From Anticarsia gemmatalis (Eukaryota; Arthropoda; Insecta; Lepidoptera; Erebidae), in the NCBI RefSeq assembly GCF_050436995.1, contig NC_134758.1:1674001-1738000 (forward strand): a stretch of DNA of 64,000 bases, in the 5' to 3' direction. The position numbers and the translations under genes are program-made. The notes under the pieces were generated by a model that did not search any database, was not told the DNA's origin, and saw only the letters and a program-made list of their open reading frames with translations. Below are positions 62,101 through 64,000 of the stretch, piece after piece. Numbering within the stretch: position 1 is the first letter of the stretch; the number at the start of each line of letters is the position of its first letter.

Positions 62101-64000
62101 TTCCACCGCAAGCGGAACGTTCCCATTAATGACTCGCAAGCGCTAACTTCATGCTTTGGCATTCGACTTTGGCGTAAATGCAAGTTTGCGCTCGCGAGTT
62201 TAAAAAAGTAAATAATGGCTCCGTTCCGCTAGCGGTGGAAACCGGGCTTAAGAGCATGCAAGTCACCCAATAATGTTTCTTTCACCACAAAACAGTGCCC
62301 AGATATACGCCAACGAAAATTGTGAAATATTTCTTAATCGGATCATTTGAAAAAGCATGACATTTTATATATGAAACGCACTGTTCAAGTTTGTATGCAT
62401 TAATAAAGCATCAAGCCGCTGTGTAGAAATCGAAAAGTAAATACAAGAAACATAGGAAGAGCGTGTAGATGACAGAAAGGACGCAGCCGCCATTACATCT
62501 CCCTTTTAGTAATCACACAAATAAAAAGTGTTCTTAAACATATTTACAATATGTGTCACGTATAACTAGTTTTAGTGCAAATATATACAAGTGATACCGT
62601 ACCCATAGCGTTAGAATTGAGTAGTAGCATGCCGTGACTTTTGCCGTCGTGCTCCACCGCCAGGTAGAATGGATGTGTGCCGTATAGATTCACCTATACA
62701 ACAGTTTATAAGAATGTAGAAAAAGAAAGGGTGTTTTTTTAAATAATAGATTGTAGAAGAAAATCCAAAACCACAGAAAACCACCTGTTTAAGAAACTTT
62801 TTGAACAAATGAGAAGAGCTGACAAGAAACTCTTAACCTTTTGAAACGGTAATTTCAACTTATTCAATACAAGGTAATTTAATTTATATAGATTTGCATC
62901 ATCGTCTCTTATAAGATATAAGTTTTTGAACATGAATATCATTGATTTTATCCATTTACATATTGATGAGAATTTGAACAAATTTTCTCCAAGTCGGTTA
63001 TTTCACATAGCTTTAAAATGCAATGGAGGATAATAAATAGGAGTACTTATGTAAAAAGATAACAACAAAATTACGGCTAAATGCCCCTTTACTTTAAGTA
63101 TCCAGTAGCACTTTTAAGTATTACATTTTCACTTTATCTTGAATCGTAGAGAGAAAAATACTTTTGAAAATCACCAAATGTATAACGATGATGCTACATT
63201 CATTAGAGGGTCTGAGATAAACAACTTACCCCTTCAGTAGGCGCTCTATCTCTATTGAATAACGCGAAAGTATTCCAGTTGACACTGTTCATAAAACGAG
63301 CTCGTTTCTCGCCCAAACCGAAGATGTGACTTGTGGATAGTACTGCAGATATCTGCAGGAATTTATCTGACAGTATCAGACCGCCTATGTCTTGAGTGTT
63401 TATGCTGGAAAGTGAATAAAAGTAATGTAAAAGACATACTATACTACCTTTGCCGCAGTTTATTATGCTACTTGCAATGTATTTAAAAATTTTAAGTTAA
63501 ATTCATATATGCATGAAAATTGTCAAATGCTGAGTAGCATTGCGAAGTTTACAATACGACATGGAATAGTTTACGTTAAATCTATAATAAAATGAGATCA
63601 AAAAGCTGTTATATTTTATATACTTGCAACTTAAAGAGTTCTTAGTTTATATGAAACCTTAACCTGTGTATTTATTTTAAAGTATTAAAGGTAACTTACA
63701 TAGTAACATTATCGGAGTTCCTAATAATTTTGAAGCCGATAAAACCTCCATCGACTTGCACGCGGTACTTCTGTTTGGAGAGAGGTTTGGGTACCATCAT
63801 TATTTCTGGCTGGGGAGGCTCAAAGCGTTTGTGTTCTGCGTCGTAGATCTGGAAAAAAATCCAAGACGTGTTAAGTAACATATCCTATTTAAAATTATTT
63901 TTTTAATTACATAATAACGATGTAAACTTAAGTACCATTTTAACAGACTTCAAAGATGATCTTCTGTTTTTGGCCTGAATGTAGGCATGCATATCTGTGG
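56187..64000 (-). CDS. Alpha-glucosidase, glycoside hydrolase family 31 (5' end outside window)
   Basis: Exons 5' to 3': 64000-63936 (partial), 63848-63700, 63404-63230, 62693-62603, 62015-61847, 61632-61563, 61405-61273, 61042-60933, 60684-60568, 60177-59981, 59744-59611, 59131-58980, 58576-58428, 58084-57877, 57110-56960, 56488-56187. Joined in frame they give about 789 residues ending NRNWSIGW. GH31 signatures in order: HIFGLGEKRARF, PPYWALGFHLSRYNYG, FDVQWNDIDYM, DGVWIDMNEPSNF (nucleophile Asp, first codon of the exon at 60177), RYAGHWSGDIASDW (acid/base Asp), GIPMMGADICGF and YPFSRNHN. C-terminal beta-sandwich domains follow (LYWDDGDSL). It releases glucose from alpha-1,4 ends of maltose or glycogen. 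The order and spacing match the lysosomal acid alpha-glucosidase/maltase branch. Signal peptide and trefoil domain, if present, lie beyond the right edge. Confidence 0.95.
57387..57767. other. GC-richer patch in a GH31 intron
   Basis: The intron 57111-57876 contains many GAGCGAG/GCGAGTG words between about 57330 and 57600 and a chance 126-codon plus-strand frame. No domain, repeat family or terminal inverted repeat could be identified. It may be a mobile fragment. Confidence 0.3.
62098..62243. mobile_element. Small MITE in a GH31 intron
   Basis: The left arm ggtttccaccgcaagcgg (from 62098) is complemented by ccgctagcggtggaaacc (to 62243) with one mismatch. A second inner pair, ctcgcaagcgc / gctcgcgag, makes it nearly foldback. 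It sits between exons at 62015 and 62603. Target duplication is not clear. Confidence 0.55.

Noticed and set aside
1..64000. A dedicated multi-gene defence, biosynthetic or regulatory cluster
   Set aside because: The recognised genes belong to unrelated housekeeping pathways and lie in ordinary animal gene order; nothing ties them into one system.

Overview
The window is nuclear DNA from an insect, very probably a moth or butterfly. It is AT-rich, its genes are split by short GT-AG introns, and it is full of repeat types common in Lepidoptera: short Helitrons ending in CTAG next to a T, SINEs with tRNA-like heads read as bare-bodied 'GGTTCGAATCC' boxes, a 'cccactgctgagcaaagg' repeat, and many small inverted-repeat elements. 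I see no rRNA, no intact tRNA, no CRISPR and no bacterial or viral gene cluster.

Layout. 1-21.5 kb: no convincing gene. It holds a Helitron, a piggyBac-like non-autonomous element, a hairpin MITE, a decayed SINE and one doubtful Cys-rich open frame. 21.5-22.9 kb (+): a two-exon membrane-anchored short-chain dehydrogenase/reductase resembling DHRSX. 24.8-25.25 kb (-): a Ser-rich first exon of an unrecognised gene whose remaining exons I cannot find. 27.0-27.8 kb: a hAT-like MITE with an 8-bp target duplication, then a double hairpin. 28.0-49.4 kb (-): a complete 17-exon gene for an SNX14-type sorting nexin; the exons sum to 2709 nt and stay in frame from ATG to stop. Its introns hold an intact two-ORF non-LTR retrotransposon (34-38 kb, opposite strand), Helitrons, a large TATG/TACG microsatellite, SINEs and several MITEs. 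50.7-51.2 kb (+): glycine cleavage H protein, transcribed away from SNX14. 51.7-53.3 kb: a dead Tc1-like transposon with perfect ends. 56.2 kb to the right edge (-): 16 exons of a glycoside hydrolase family 31 alpha-glucosidase, truncated at its 5' end by the window.

The genes do unrelated housekeeping work (lipid contact-site biology, mitochondrial glycine catabolism, glycan hydrolysis, isoprenoid or lipid redox) and do not form a functional cluster. I found no clear new multi-gene system. The most interesting material is the transposable elements: an apparently intact LINE whose second ORF has no ATG, a piggyBac-like element with repeated GC-rich palindromes near its ends, and a hAT MITE built from GGGATCCCG-type palindromes.
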